DNA from: DASXKD01 sp963806145
GTDB taxonomy: Bacteria; Actinomycetota; Actinomycetes; Streptosporangiales; Streptosporangiaceae
Length of the DNA: 64,000 nucleotides
NCBI GenBank assembly: GCA_963806145.1
Contig: CAWDXD010000046.1
Location: 22,871-86,870, forward strand
Direction: 5' to 3'
Part shown: positions 10,962 through 19,579 of the stretch, in pieces
Layout: every line of letters begins with the position of its first letter
Numbering within the stretch: the first letter of the stretch is position 1
Position numbers and translations under genes: made by a program
Notes under the pieces: model-generated
Seen by the model: only the letters and a program-made list of their open reading frames with translations
Databases searched by the model: none
What the model was told of the DNA's origin: nothing

Positions 10962-11027
10962 TGTAAAGCTCGTTTGACACCTCGAAACTAGCGCAGGCTG
11001 TCCGCAAAGTGTCAAGCTGGCTTTACA
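10962..11027 (-). promoter_or_regulatory. Inverted-repeat operator over a sigma-70-type promoter
   Basis: Two 19-bp arms, 10962-10980 (TGTAAAGCTCGTTTGACAC) and 11009-11027 (GTGTCAAGCTGGCTTTACA), are inverted copies matching at 16 of 19 positions, with a 28-bp spacer. On the minus strand the outer arm contains TTGACA (-35), followed after 17 bases by GCTAGT or after 19 by TAGTTT as possible -10. The unit sits just upstream of the small membrane gene, so it is probably its regulated promoter. Confidence 0.55.
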
Positions 11028-11035
11028 CCACCGAA

Positions 11036-11695
11036 TCATGCCGCGGACTGCCCGGGGTCGCGGGTCGCTATTCCCCACACGTGCGGCGCGGCGGGCGGGG
11101 GGATCCGGCTCTGCGGGAAGCGGAACGCCTCGGACTTGACCACCGTGAACCCGGCTCCGGCGATCGTGGCGAGCGTGTCGCGGCTCACGTGGCACCCGCC
11201 GCCCAGCGGCGGCCACACCGTAGCGTCCAGCGCGCGCTGCACCCGGCGCAGGCCAGGGGTGTCCGCCCGGACATGCTCGATGAAGCGCAACTGGCCGCCC
11301 GGGCGGACCACCCGGCGCACCTCGGCCAGGGCGCCCCGCTGATCGGCCACCGAACACAGCACCAGGGTCACCACGGCCGCGTCGAAGGAGCCGTCCGCCC
11401 CGGGGAGCCGCTCGGCCACCCCGTCGCGGACCTCCACGGCGACCGGCGCCTGCCCGGCGTGCTCCCCGGCGATCCGGCGCAGGTAGGGATCCGGCTCCAC
11501 CGCCAGGACCCCGGTGACCCCGGGCGGGTAGTGCGCGAAGTTCAGCCCGTTGCCCGCGCCGACCTCGATCACCGAGCCAGCCAGGCCCGCGAGCGCGCGC
11601 TGGCGGTAGCCCGCCATCCCCTCGGCATCCATGCCCGGGCTGATCCTGGCGTAGAACCGCGCGAACAGTGGATGGCCCTTGCGTCCTGCCGGCAC
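11036..11695 (-). CDS. Class I SAM-dependent methyltransferase
   Basis: A 219-residue methyltransferase: motif I is VIEVGAGNGLNF (about residues 42-53), the acidic residue of motif II is in AVEPDPYLR, and VRPGGQLRFIEHVR is the post-motif III strand. The FIEHV segment and short length recall the METTL7/UbiE-like group, but the substrate is unknown. It stands alone on the minus strand, upstream of the membrane gene's operator. The ATG at 11695 has no strong ribosome site, so a slightly later start is possible. Confidence 0.85.
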   Translation of the reverse strand: MPAGRKGHPLFARFYARISPGMDAEGMAGYRQRALAGLAGSVIEVGAGNGLNFAHYPPGVTGVLAVEPDPYLRRIAGEHAGQAPVAVEVRDGVAERLPGADGSFDAAVVTLVLCSVADQRGALAEVRRVVRPGGQLRFIEHVRADTPGLRRVQRALDATVWPPLGGGCHVSRDTLATIAGAGFTVVKSEAFRFPQSRIPPPAAPHVWGIATRDPGQSAA

Positions 11696-11747
11696 GGCTG
11701 GCTCCCATCGCTGCGGGCGTGCCTGCTCAGGCTACCGACGCATGCGA

Positions 11748-12135
11748 TCACGCCACGGGCTCCTCCCAGGCGAACGCGCTGAACTGCTCGTCCAGGGGCG
11801 CCCTCGTCATCCGGTTGGCCAGCGTCGACATGGTGTAGGTGCCGACGCCGAGCACCACGTCCAGGGCGTTACGGGCGGTGTACCCGTGATCGAGGAACGC
11901 CTCCAGGGATTCCGGGCTGACCGCCCCGGCCTCCGCCACCACGTCGAGGGTGAACCGCTGGATCGCCGCCAGCCGCTCGTCGGGCAGCGGCCGCCGATCC
12001 CGCAGCGCGGCGACAAGTTCCTGGCTGGCACCCAGCCGCCAGCTTCGCTGAGTGCATGGCCACGCAGATGTGGCAGCCGTTGCGGGTCGCCATGGTGAGG
12101 ATCACGACCTCCCGCGCGACGGCCAGCGAGGTGGG
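11748..12135 (-). pseudogene. AhpD-like carboxymuconolactone decarboxylase remnant (frameshift, 5' loss)
   Basis: The upstream piece reads AREVVILTMATRNGCHICV with AMHSAKLA, the usual Cys-x-x-Cys active site of AhpD-like proteins. At about 12035-12040 one base is out of frame. In the shifted frame the protein continues as LGASQELVAALRDRRPLPDE and on to VLGVGTYTMSTLANRMT and the stop at 11748. Similarity also ends abruptly before SLAVARE at about 12135, where the MarR-like remnant begins on the other strand. Both a 5' loss and a frameshift argue for a dead gene. Confidence 0.65.
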
Positions 12136-12427
12136 CCGCCTGCTTGGAATCTCCAAGCAGGCCGCCGGGAAGACCATCGACCGGCTGGAACAGCTCGGCT
12201 ACGCCGAGCGCGCCGCCGATGCCCGGGACGGCCGCCGCAAGCTGGTCCGGCTCACCCCGCTCGGCATAGACGCGCTGGTCAGGTCGGCGGCAATCTTCGA
12301 GGACCTGCGCGCGCAGTGGGCCAGCCGCCTGGGACCCGGGAGGCTGGCCGCGCTCGAGGCCGACCTGCGCACGATGGTCCCGCAGGGCAGGTTCCGCCTC
12401 GACGTGCCCGGCTGGTTCGGCACCTGA
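12125..12427 (+). pseudogene. MarR-family regulator remnant lacking its N-terminal half
   Basis: The frame carries a good MarR recognition helix and wing (SEVGRLLGISKQAAGKTIDR, then DARDGRRKLVRLTPLG) and the C-terminal helix, ending at 12427. The first ~50 residues (helices 1-2) normal for the family are missing. The nearest ATG (12056) has no ribosome site and its codons are the antisense of the AhpD-like gene. The breakpoint coincides with that of the neighbouring remnant. Confidence 0.6.
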
Positions 12428-12487
12428 GACCCGGCGAGTACCGGGACCCGGGCGCGCGCCGCGGCAGGGACGGTAGAGGATAGACGC

Positions 12488-13543
12488 GTGACCACGGACA
12501 CCGGCGGCGCGGCTCCCGAACCGCAGGCCGTCGTCGCGCCGCTGACCGGCGCGGCGATCTTCCTGGTGGTGGCGCTCGCCCCGGGCGAGGACAGCGGGGC
12601 CACGGTGCGCGCCCTCTGCGCGGACCTGGCCGGCCTGGTCCGTGCCGTGGGATTCCGGGATCTGGACGGGCACCTGACCTGCGTCACCGGTTTTGGTGCG
12701 GCCGCGTGGGACCGGATCGCCGGTACGGACAAGCCAGCGGGGCTCCATCCGTTCAGAGAAATAAAAGCGGGACCGCGGCATGCCGTCGCTACCGCGGGGG
12801 ACGCGCTGTTCCATATCCGCGCCGTGCGGATGGACCTGTGCTTCGAACTGGCCGGCCAGATCATGAGCCGGCTGGGCAGAGCGGTGACGGTCGTGTCCGA
12901 GGTGCACGGCTTCCGCTACTTCGACGACCGCGACCTGATCGGGTTCGTTGACGGTACGGAGAACCCCACCGGCCTGGCTGCCGCGCGGGCGACCTTGATC
13001 GGGGACGAGGATCCCGCCTTCGCGGGCGGCAGCTACGTGATCGTGCAGCAGTACCTGCACGATGTGGCCGGGTGGAACACCCTGCCCGTCGAGGAGCAGG
13101 AGAACATCATCGGGCGCACGAAGCTGTCCGACATCGAACTGGCCGACGACGTGAAGCCCAGTTACGCGCACAACGCGCTGAACGTCATCACAGGGGACGA
13201 TGGCGAAGAGATAAAGATCCTCCGGGACAACATGCCGTTCGGCTCGGTCGGCGACGGCCGCTACGGCACCTACTTCATCGGCTACGCCCGCTCGCCGGCC
13301 ACGATCGAGCAGATGCTCACCAACATGTTCGTCGGCTCTCCCGAGGGAAACTACGACCGGCTGCTTGACTTCAGCACGGCGGTCACCGGGAACCTGTTCT
13401 TCGTGCCCGCGGTGCCGCTGCTGGAAAACCTCGGCGCCGCCGCGCCCGCGACGCCTGCACGCGAAACCACTGCGCCAGCCCGGGAAGGATCTCCGGGCTC
13501 CCTCAACATTGGCAGCCTGAAAGGGGCACCTGGCGATGGATAA
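12488..13543 (+). CDS. Dye-decolorising peroxidase (DypB type), encapsulin cargo
   Basis: A 351-residue haem peroxidase of the DyP family, class B. The GxxDG motif is GFVDGTENP, followed by the region with the distal Asp and Arg, and SYAHN carries the probable proximal His. The end, after an Ala/Pro/Thr linker, reads GSLNIGSLKG: a classic encapsulin cargo-loading peptide that docks the enzyme inside the shell. The start is a GTG at 12488. The next gene, the shell protein, starts 8 bases before this stop codon. It probably oxidises aromatic or peroxide substrates inside the nanocompartment. Confidence 0.95.
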   Translation: MTTDTGGAAPEPQAVVAPLTGAAIFLVVALAPGEDSGATVRALCADLAGLVRAVGFRDLDGHLTCVTGFGAAAWDRIAGTDKPAGLHPFREIKAGPRHAVATAGDALFHIRAVRMDLCFELAGQIMSRLGRAVTVVSEVHGFRYFDDRDLIGFVDGTENPTGLAAARATLIGDEDPAFAGGSYVIVQQYLHDVAGWNTLPVEEQENIIGRTKLSDIELADDVKPSYAHNALNVITGDDGEEIKILRDNMPFGSVGDGRYGTYFIGYARSPATIEQMLTNMFVGSPEGNYDRLLDFSTAVTGNLFFVPAVPLLENLGAAAPATPARETTAPAREGSPGSLNIGSLKGAPGDG

Positions 13544-14339
13544 CCTGCACCGCGAGCTCGCGCCGGTCTCCGAGGCGGCCTGGGCGCAGATCGAGGAAGA
13601 AGCCACCCGCACGCTCAAGCGCCACCTCGCCGGGCGGCGGGTGGTGGACGTGCAGGGACCGGCGGGGTACGGGCTGTCCGCGGTGGGCACCGGCCGGGTG
13701 CGCGACATCGACGCGCCGGCCGACGGGGTGCTCGCCCGGCAGCGCCTGGCCGCGGCACTGGTGGAACTGCGCGTCCCGTTCACCTTGAACCGCGAGGAGA
13801 TCGACGACGTGGCGCGCGGGGCGGAGGACTCCGACTGGCAGCCGGTCAAGGACGCCGCCCGCCAGATCGCCTTCGCCGAGGACCGCGCGATCTTCGATGG
13901 CTATCCCGCCGCCGGCATCCAGGGCGTCCGGCCGGGTTCCAGCAATCCCCCGGTGAGCCTGCCCGCGGACGTGCGCGAGTACCCGGCGGCGATCGCCCGG
14001 GCGATCGGCCAGCTCCGCGAGGGCGGCGTCGACGGCCCTTATTCGGTGCTGCTCAGCGCCGACGCCTACGTCGCGGTCAGCGAGACCAGCGACCACGGCT
14101 ACCCGGTGCTCGAACACCTCCGGCGGGTGATCAACGGCGACATCATCTGGGCGCCCGCGATCTCCGGCGCCGTCGCGCTGACCACCAGGGGCGGCGACTT
14201 CTGCCTCCAGCTCGGGCAGGAGGCCTCGGTCGGCTACCTGTCCCACAGCGGCACCCAGGTCGAGCTGTACCTCCAGGAGTCGCTGACCTTCCTGGTGTAC
14301 ACCGCCGAGGCCGCGGTCAGCCTGCCCGGGCAGGGCTGA
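13536..14339 (+). CDS. Encapsulin shell protein (family 1, HK97 fold)
   Basis: A 267-residue encapsulin/linocin M18-like shell protein, the usual family length: N-terminal LHRELAPVSEAAW, then RRVVDVQGPAGYGLSAVGTG, and C-terminal LYLQESLTFLVYTAEAAV. Subunits assemble into a hollow cage of about 24 nm that packs cargo carrying the targeting tail. Its ATG lies inside the end of the peroxidase gene, giving tight translational coupling and identifying that peroxidase as native cargo. Confidence 0.96.
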   Translation: MDNLHRELAPVSEAAWAQIEEEATRTLKRHLAGRRVVDVQGPAGYGLSAVGTGRVRDIDAPADGVLARQRLAAALVELRVPFTLNREEIDDVARGAEDSDWQPVKDAARQIAFAEDRAIFDGYPAAGIQGVRPGSSNPPVSLPADVREYPAAIARAIGQLREGGVDGPYSVLLSADAYVAVSETSDHGYPVLEHLRRVINGDIIWAPAISGAVALTTRGGDFCLQLGQEASVGYLSHSGTQVELYLQESLTFLVYTAEAAVSLPGQG

Positions 14340-14342
14340 CGG

Positions 14343-15422
14343 CTACGGGTAGGTGGCCGGGCGGCCGAACGCCACGCCCACGGTGAGCGGGTCGGTCACG
14401 GTGATGTCGCCGCGCGCGGCGATCGCCTGGACAACCTGCTGGAAGTCGTTGTAGCAGTACCGCTCCACGTCGTTGGTCCAGTGCAGGTCCGGGTCGGAGG
14501 AGTTGCAGTTCCACCGGGTGCCGTTGTGAGTGTACGACGGGTTCTTCCCGGTGACCAGGATGTACGACTGCAGGGTCAGCCACTGGCCCGGCTGGAGCGC
14601 GTTGACCAGGCCGATGATCTGGGCAGGCGTCGCGTAGCGCGGGCTGCCGTCCGCGCTGATCGTGTAGCACGGCGCCGTCGGGTCGTTGCACGGGCCGCCG
14701 TTGAACGCCCGGGTGAGCTGCCAGTACGGCGCGGTGGTGCCCATCGCGGCGGTGGTGGTCCCTGACTTGTCGTACTCCCGGCCCCAGGCGAAGCACTTGG
14801 CACCGTACTTGGCCTGAACGCTGGTCGGCAGCCCCTGCGCCCCGGGATAGGCGATGAGCCCGTGCGCCCCTGGCAGCCCGTGCGCGTCTATGGTGTTCGC
14901 GGAGCCACAGGTCTCGGCCTGCTGCTGCAACGGGGGGAGCGAGGTCAGATTGCGGGGGTAGGTGGCGGTGGCCGACACGAAATGCCAGCCGTAGGTCTGC
15001 GCCAGCGAGGTGGCCTGGGCCCAGGACGCGGTGAGCGAGTCACCATTGTGAGTGCAGTTGTTGGCCGTCTTATGGGTCACGTCGGTGACCAGCGAACCGG
15101 TCCCGGCCATCCTGAGCGACCGCAGGTACGGCGCCACCGTGGTGTCCAGGCGCGCGATGCCGGTGTCATCGGGCGTGCAGGCGTCGGCCCCGGTGATCTC
15201 GGAGCGCGAAAAGAACAGCGTCGCGAACATCTGGCTGGCCGCCGCCGCGGGCCTGGTGTGCGGGAGCGCTGTCCGTGCCTTGACCGCGGTAGCTCCCGAG
15301 TCCGCTGACGCGGGCCGCACGGCGGCACCCGCGCCGAGCGTCCCCATCGTGCTGACCGCCACGCAGGCCGCTGCGGCCAGCGCCAGCAACGGCCGGCGGC
15401 CATGCCGGACCAAAGACTTCAT
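14343..15422 (-). CDS. Secreted protein of unknown function
   Basis: A 359-residue exported protein: a Sec-type signal peptide (KSLVRHGRRP, then an Ala/Leu core, likely cleavage around residue 33) is followed by a mature domain rich in Tyr, Trp and Cys. Cys occurs in DACTPDD, NNCTHNG, AETCGSAN, GGPCNDPTAPCY and RWNCNSSD, suggesting disulfides outside the cell. ARLDTTVAPYLRSL and PGQWLTLQSYILVTG look like parts of an alpha/beta or beta-sandwich hydrolase-like fold, but I cannot assign a family. It converges on the encapsulin gene with 3 bases between stops. Confidence 0.75.
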   Translation of the reverse strand: MKSLVRHGRRPLLALAAAACVAVSTMGTLGAGAAVRPASADSGATAVKARTALPHTRPAAAASQMFATLFFSRSEITGADACTPDDTGIARLDTTVAPYLRSLRMAGTGSLVTDVTHKTANNCTHNGDSLTASWAQATSLAQTYGWHFVSATATYPRNLTSLPPLQQQAETCGSANTIDAHGLPGAHGLIAYPGAQGLPTSVQAKYGAKCFAWGREYDKSGTTTAAMGTTAPYWQLTRAFNGGPCNDPTAPCYTISADGSPRYATPAQIIGLVNALQPGQWLTLQSYILVTGKNPSYTHNGTRWNCNSSDPDLHWTNDVERYCYNDFQQVVQAIAARGDITVTDPLTVGVAFGRPATYP

Positions 15423-15750
15423 CGTTTCCCCACCAAGCGATCGGATGCAGGCTGAACCCCGGGGCAGTCGTTCTCTGTCTACCTAACGGCAAATGTAGGC
15501 ATGATCGCTCATGGTTTGCTCGGATCATTACTTTTTAATTCGCTGCGTTACGCTCCCCGGCGATGACTTTGAGTCCCAATCCGGCCACCGTGCGCTACTG
15601 CCTGCCGCGAGGCTGGCGGCGTGCGACCGCCGGGCACGGGCATCTCCCCGCCGGGGAAAATCGATGCGCCGGGATGTCGAGACCGGCGCGACAGTTTCGT
15701 CCTCGGAGATGACAGCGCCGCCAGGGCGCGCCAACCGAAGGGAACCAACC
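15423..15750. other. Divergent intergenic region, 328 bp
   Basis: It separates the secreted-protein gene (minus) from the second glyoxalase (plus). The stretch 15485-15545 is clearly AT-richer than its surroundings and should hold the promoters. I see no gene; open frames here have no ribosome site or recognisable product. Confidence 0.5.
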
Positions 15751-16155
15751 ATGGACTGGAAGCTGGAAGTCGTCGTGATCCCGGTCACCGACATCGACCG
15801 GGCGAAAAGCTTCTACACCGGCAAGCTGGGCTTCCGCCTTGATGCCGACACCCGTCCCACCGAGACCATGCGCGTGGTGCACATGACCCCGCCCGGCTCG
15901 GGGTGCTCCGTGGTGATCGGGCCGAAGGTCGTGCCGGCCGGCACCGACCTGGGCGCCTCGGCCAGCCTGCAACTGGTCGTCCCCGACATCGAGGCGGCCC
16001 GGGCGCAGCTGGCCGACCGGGGCGTCGACGTCTCCCCGGTCCAGACGATGGACCCCAGGGACGGGGGAAAGTTCGCCTTCTTCACCGACCCCGACGGAAA
16101 CAACTGGGCCATCCAGGAGGTCCGCGAATACGTAGGCGCAGAGCTGAGTTCCTGA
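15751..16155 (+). CDS. Glyoxalase/VOC family protein
   Basis: A 134-residue VOC protein, start ATG at 15751 with GAAGGGAA upstream. WKLEVVVIPVTDIDRAKSFY opens the first module and FAFFTDPDGNNWAIQEV ends the second. It is a clear paralogue of the gene at 7526-7948 (same opening pattern and VTPPGSxCSV-like centre), but has no sigma factor gene behind it. The substrate is unknown. Confidence 0.9.
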   Translation: MDWKLEVVVIPVTDIDRAKSFYTGKLGFRLDADTRPTETMRVVHMTPPGSGCSVVIGPKVVPAGTDLGASASLQLVVPDIEAARAQLADRGVDVSPVQTMDPRDGGKFAFFTDPDGNNWAIQEVREYVGAELSS

Positions 16156-16173
16156 CCGGGACCGTGATATCGG

Positions 16174-16998
16174 CTAGGGGCGCCGGGCGACCCCGCAATA
16201 GAGCCAGCGAGAGCCATCGCTGTCGGCCATTGCCGGGTCCTCGGCTTCCCAGTCGCCCACATAACACAGCGCCCCCGGGACCTCCGGATCGTGCGCCGAG
16301 ACCAGGTCCAGGCCCTCGAAAAGCCGCTCCACCTCGGCCCGGGAGCGGAAGTGCACCTGCTCGGTGGCACGGTTGAAGACGCGGCGGAACTCACGCACCG
16401 CACGCGGCGGCTTCTGGTCGCTGGTCAGGTGCGACAGCGCCAGGTAGCTCCCCGGCGCCAGCGCTGCCAGGTACCGGCGCACCAGGCCCCACGGGTCGCT
16501 CTCGTCCGCCACGAAGTGCACCACCGCGGTCATCAGCAGGCCGGCCTGGCTGAAGTCGATCAGCTCCCGCAGTTCCGGGTCGGCGAGCAGGTGCTCCGGG
16601 TCGCGCAGGTCACCCAGGATGACCCTGACCCCGCAGACGCCGGCCAGCAACTGCTGCGACTGCGCGCGCACCATCGGGTCGTTGTCCACGTAAACGACGC
16701 GGCAGCTCGGGTCGGCCGACCGGACCACGTCGTGGGTGTTGCCGGCGGTGGGCAGCCCGGAGCCGATGTCGATGAACTGCCTGACCCCGCGCCCGGCGAT
16801 CCACCTTGCCGCGCGCTGATGGAAGCCGCGGTTGGCCCAGGCGCAGTCCCTGATCTCCGGCACCAGCGCCATGATGCGCCGGGCGGCGTCCCGGTCGGAC
16901 TGGAAGTTGCTGTTGCCGCTTAAGAGGTAGTCGTAGATCCGCGCAGGCGCCGGCCTGGCCGGATCCACCCCGGCCGGAATCTCGGCAGTCTCATTCAT
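16174..16998 (-). CDS. DUF574-type S-adenosyl methyltransferase
   Basis: A 274-residue member of the actinomycete-specific SAM methyltransferase family: RPAPARIYDYLLSG near the start, FIDIGSGLPT as motif I (about residues 75-84), VVYVDNDPMV as motif II and the C-terminal FEGLDLV...WLYCGVARRP. Dozens of paralogues usually occur per Streptomyces-type genome, and their substrates are mostly unknown. This gene is a good taxonomic marker. The ATG at 16998 is preceded by GGGGGGAGTG, a good ribosome site. Confidence 0.9.
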   Translation of the reverse strand: MNETAEIPAGVDPARPAPARIYDYLLSGNSNFQSDRDAARRIMALVPEIRDCAWANRGFHQRAARWIAGRGVRQFIDIGSGLPTAGNTHDVVRSADPSCRVVYVDNDPMVRAQSQQLLAGVCGVRVILGDLRDPEHLLADPELRELIDFSQAGLLMTAVVHFVADESDPWGLVRRYLAALAPGSYLALSHLTSDQKPPRAVREFRRVFNRATEQVHFRSRAEVERLFEGLDLVSAHDPEVPGALCYVGDWEAEDPAMADSDGSRWLYCGVARRP

Positions 16999-17037
16999 CG
17001 CACTCCCCCCAAGCGGGTGATACCCAGCCTGATGCGG

Positions 17038-17391
17038 TTAGTGGATCTTCGACCGCCAGTCGCTGGGCACCCGGCCCGCCGGGCCGGGCACCGGCTGGTC
17101 GGCGGGATGGTGCTCGGGCGGGGCCAGCTCCGGGCCGCTGCCGTACATCCGGTTCTCCGCGTAGTTCCAGAACCACGACTCGCCCGGCTCGAAGCTCCTG
17201 ATGAGCGGATGCCCGGAGGCGGCCGCGTGAGCGCTGGCGTGCTGGGACGGCGAGGAGTCGCAGCAGCCTATGTGCCCGCACTGCGCACAGCGGCGCAGGT
17301 GGAACCACCAGCCACCGGCTTCGTCGCACTCGGCGCAGCCGGTCCCGCTGGGCGGGACACTGACGTCGATCGATTCCGCGGTCACCCGCAC
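17038..17391 (-). CDS. UBP-type zinc finger protein
   Basis: A 117-residue protein built around a ZnF-UBP module: Cys-x-x-Cys (CAEC), then CAQCGHIGCCDSS, His residues in HASAHAAASGHPLIRSFEPG, and WFWNY near the end. The spacing of Cys and His ligands matches the zinc finger that in eukaryotes binds the free ubiquitin C-terminus; bacterial actinomycete versions are stand-alone and unstudied. The start is a GTG at 17391; a second in-frame GTG two codons later is possible. It sits alone between the DUF574 gene and the carbamate kinase gene. Confidence 0.88.
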   Translation of the reverse strand: MRVTAESIDVSVPPSGTGCAECDEAGGWWFHLRRCAQCGHIGCCDSSPSQHASAHAAASGHPLIRSFEPGESWFWNYAENRMYGSGPELAPPEHHPADQPVPGPAGRVPSDWRSKIH

Positions 17392-17585
17392 ACCCCTCTT
17401 CGCGCTCGCCGGCCGCCGGACGCGGCCTGCTCTCAGTCGCCGTACGCGGCCCGTTCCCTGTCACCCGGCGCGGGCCGCCGCTTCCGGTATAGCCAGCCAA
17501 ACCCATAACCGCAAACCGCAGGCCCGGCACGGGCCGTTACTGCCGGAGGTGCCGTGGCCTCGGGCAGCGGCCACCGGCACCGTGC

Positions 17586-18491
17586 TCAGCCGGTGACCAC
17601 CGTCCCCGCGTCGCCGCGCAGCAGGGCCTCGGCATCACCAAGCTGCCCGATGGCGGCCATCTTCCCCGTCGCTTCCACGAAGCGGCAGACGGCCTCGATC
17701 TTGGGGCCCATGGACCCGTCAGGGAAGGTCAGGGACCGCAGCTCCGCGGGTGTCACCCGGCGCAGCGGCCGGGCCCGCGGGGTGCCGAACCCCTCCTGGA
17801 CGGCCGCGATATCGGTCAGCAGCAGCAGCGCGTCCGCGTCAAGCGCCCGGGCCAGCAGGGCGGCCGTCAGGTCCTTGTCCACGACCGCCTCGGCACCGCG
17901 CAGCATCCCTGCCGCGTCCCGCACCACCGGCGCTCCGCCGCCGCCCGCGCAGATGACGACCGCCCCGCTGTCAAGCAGCACCCGGACGCTGGGCAGTTCC
18001 AGTAGTTCCAAGGGCTCGGGCGAGGGAACGACCCGCCGCCACGCGGCGCCGTCCTGGCGGACCTCCCACCCGTGGGCGGCGGCGATCGCGCGCGCATCCG
18101 CCTCGTCGTATACCGGCCCGACGAACTTCGTCGGGCGCCCGAACGCGGGGTCCTCCGCGCTGACCACGGTGCGGCTGACCAGGCAGGCTACCCGGCTGTC
18201 CGGCAGCGCGTTCTGCAGCGCCTGGAGCAGCCAGTAGCCGATCATGCCCTGGGTCTGCGCGCCCAGCACGTCAAAGGGATAGGGGGTGCGCAGGCCGCGG
18301 TAGCCGGCGTTCTCCAGGGCGAGCAGGCCCACTTGCGGGCCGTTCCCGTGGGTGAGGATGAGCTGGTGCGCCTGCGCCAGCGGGGCGAGTGCGAGCGCCG
18401 CCTTGTGTACGTGCTCCTCCTGGACCCTGGCTTCGGGCAGTTCGCCGCGTTCCAGCAGGGCGTTGCCGCCGAGCGCGGCGACCACCCTCAC
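17586..18491 (-). CDS. arcC: Carbamate kinase
   Basis: A 301-residue carbamate kinase: VVAALGGNAL at the start, LTHGNGPQVG near residue 46, CAGGGGAPV near 200, and DKDLTAALLA and PDGSMGPKIEA in the C-terminal part. It makes ATP from carbamoyl phosphate and ADP in the catabolic direction. The GTG at 18491 overlaps the stop of the ornithine carbamoyltransferase gene, so both are translated together. Together they form the ATP-yielding half of the arginine deiminase pathway. Confidence 0.95.
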   Translation of the reverse strand: MRVVAALGGNALLERGELPEARVQEEHVHKAALALAPLAQAHQLILTHGNGPQVGLLALENAGYRGLRTPYPFDVLGAQTQGMIGYWLLQALQNALPDSRVACLVSRTVVSAEDPAFGRPTKFVGPVYDEADARAIAAAHGWEVRQDGAAWRRVVPSPEPLELLELPSVRVLLDSGAVVICAGGGGAPVVRDAAGMLRGAEAVVDKDLTAALLARALDADALLLLTDIAAVQEGFGTPRARPLRRVTPAELRSLTFPDGSMGPKIEAVCRFVEATGKMAAIGQLGDAEALLRGDAGTVVTG

Positions 18492-19489
18492 GCGTGCTCC
18501 CCGATCATGGCCACCATGGCCGCCTTGATCGTGTGCAGCCGGTTCTCCGCCTGGTCGAACACGATGGAGGCGGGCGACTCGAAAACCTCCTCGGTGACCT
18601 CGAGCGCGTCGAGCCCGCGCTTGTCGTAGATCTGCTGCCCGATCTCGGTCTCGGTGTTGTGCATCGCGGGCAGGCAGTGCATGAACTTCACCGCCGGGTT
18701 CCCGGTGGCCGTCATCGTCTGCGCGTTCACCTGGTAAGGCAGCAGCGCGTCGATGCGGGCGTCCCACTCCCCGGCGGGCTCGCCCATGGACAGCCACACG
18801 TCGGTGTACAGGAAATCCGCCCCCGCCACCCCTGCCGCGAGGTCCGCGGTGACCGCCATCCGGGCGCCGGAGGAGGCGGCCAGGCCGCGGGCGATGTCCT
18901 GCACGCCGGGCGCGGGCTGCAGCGCTTCCGGGGCGCAGACGCGCACGTCCATGCCCAGCAGGGCGCCGGTCACCAGCAGCGAGTTCGCGGTGTTGTTGCG
19001 GCCGTCGCCCAGATAGCAGTAGGTCACCTCGGTGAGCGGCTTGGCGGTGTGGTCGCGCATGGTGAGGATGTCGGCCAGCATCTGGGTGGGGTGCCACTCG
19101 TCGGTGAGCCCGTTCCACACCGGGACCCCAGCGAATGCACTCAAGGTCTCTACCGTCTCCTGGGCAGCGCCGCGGTACTCGATGCCGTCGAACATCCGGC
19201 CGAGCACCCGGGCGGTGTCCTTCATCGACTCCTTGCGCCCCAGCTGAGAGTCCTGCGGGCCGATGTAGGTGACATCACCGCCCTCGTCGTGCGCGGCCAC
19301 CTCGAACGCCGACCGGGTGCGCGTGGAGGTCTTCTCGAAGATCAGCGCGATACTCCGGCCTGCCAGGCGGCGCGCCCGGCCGCCGGCCCGCTTATCGGCC
19401 CGCAGCCGCCCGCCGAGGTCGACGAGGTAGCGAAATTCTTCGGCGCTGAAGTCGATCTCTTTGACCAGGCTGCGCCCGCGCAGGTCCAT
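18488..19489 (-). CDS. arcB: Ornithine carbamoyltransferase (catabolic type)
   Basis: A 333-residue transcarbamoylase. The carbamoyl-phosphate loop is STRTRS near residue 54, and HCLPAMH carries the catalytic Cys near residue 272. GRKESMKDTARVLG and WHPTQMLAD are family landmarks. Pairing with carbamate kinase suggests it runs from citrulline to ornithine and carbamoyl phosphate. No arginine deiminase gene is in the window. Start ATG at 19489 with GAGGGAG upstream. Confidence 0.95.
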   Translation of the reverse strand: MDLRGRSLVKEIDFSAEEFRYLVDLGGRLRADKRAGGRARRLAGRSIALIFEKTSTRTRSAFEVAAHDEGGDVTYIGPQDSQLGRKESMKDTARVLGRMFDGIEYRGAAQETVETLSAFAGVPVWNGLTDEWHPTQMLADILTMRDHTAKPLTEVTYCYLGDGRNNTANSLLVTGALLGMDVRVCAPEALQPAPGVQDIARGLAASSGARMAVTADLAAGVAGADFLYTDVWLSMGEPAGEWDARIDALLPYQVNAQTMTATGNPAVKFMHCLPAMHNTETEIGQQIYDKRGLDALEVTEEVFESPASIVFDQAENRLHTIKAAMVAMIGEHA

Positions 19490-19579
19490 GAATGCTCCCT
19501 CGTTCCTGGGTCAAGCCGCGCTGCTTGTCCCGGTGATCAAGGATGCCAGGGACGCCGCGATGCTAAGCACACCCGGCGG

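Noticed and set aside
10405..11007. 200-codon minus-strand frame over the small membrane gene
   Set aside because: Only the DUF72-like start (10590-10692) within it shows conservation; the remainder is an overlap of other frames.
15511..15750. Upstream extension of the second glyoxalase
   Set aside because: No ribosome site and the residues do not resemble VOC proteins; the ATG at 15751 has a good site and matches the paralogue.
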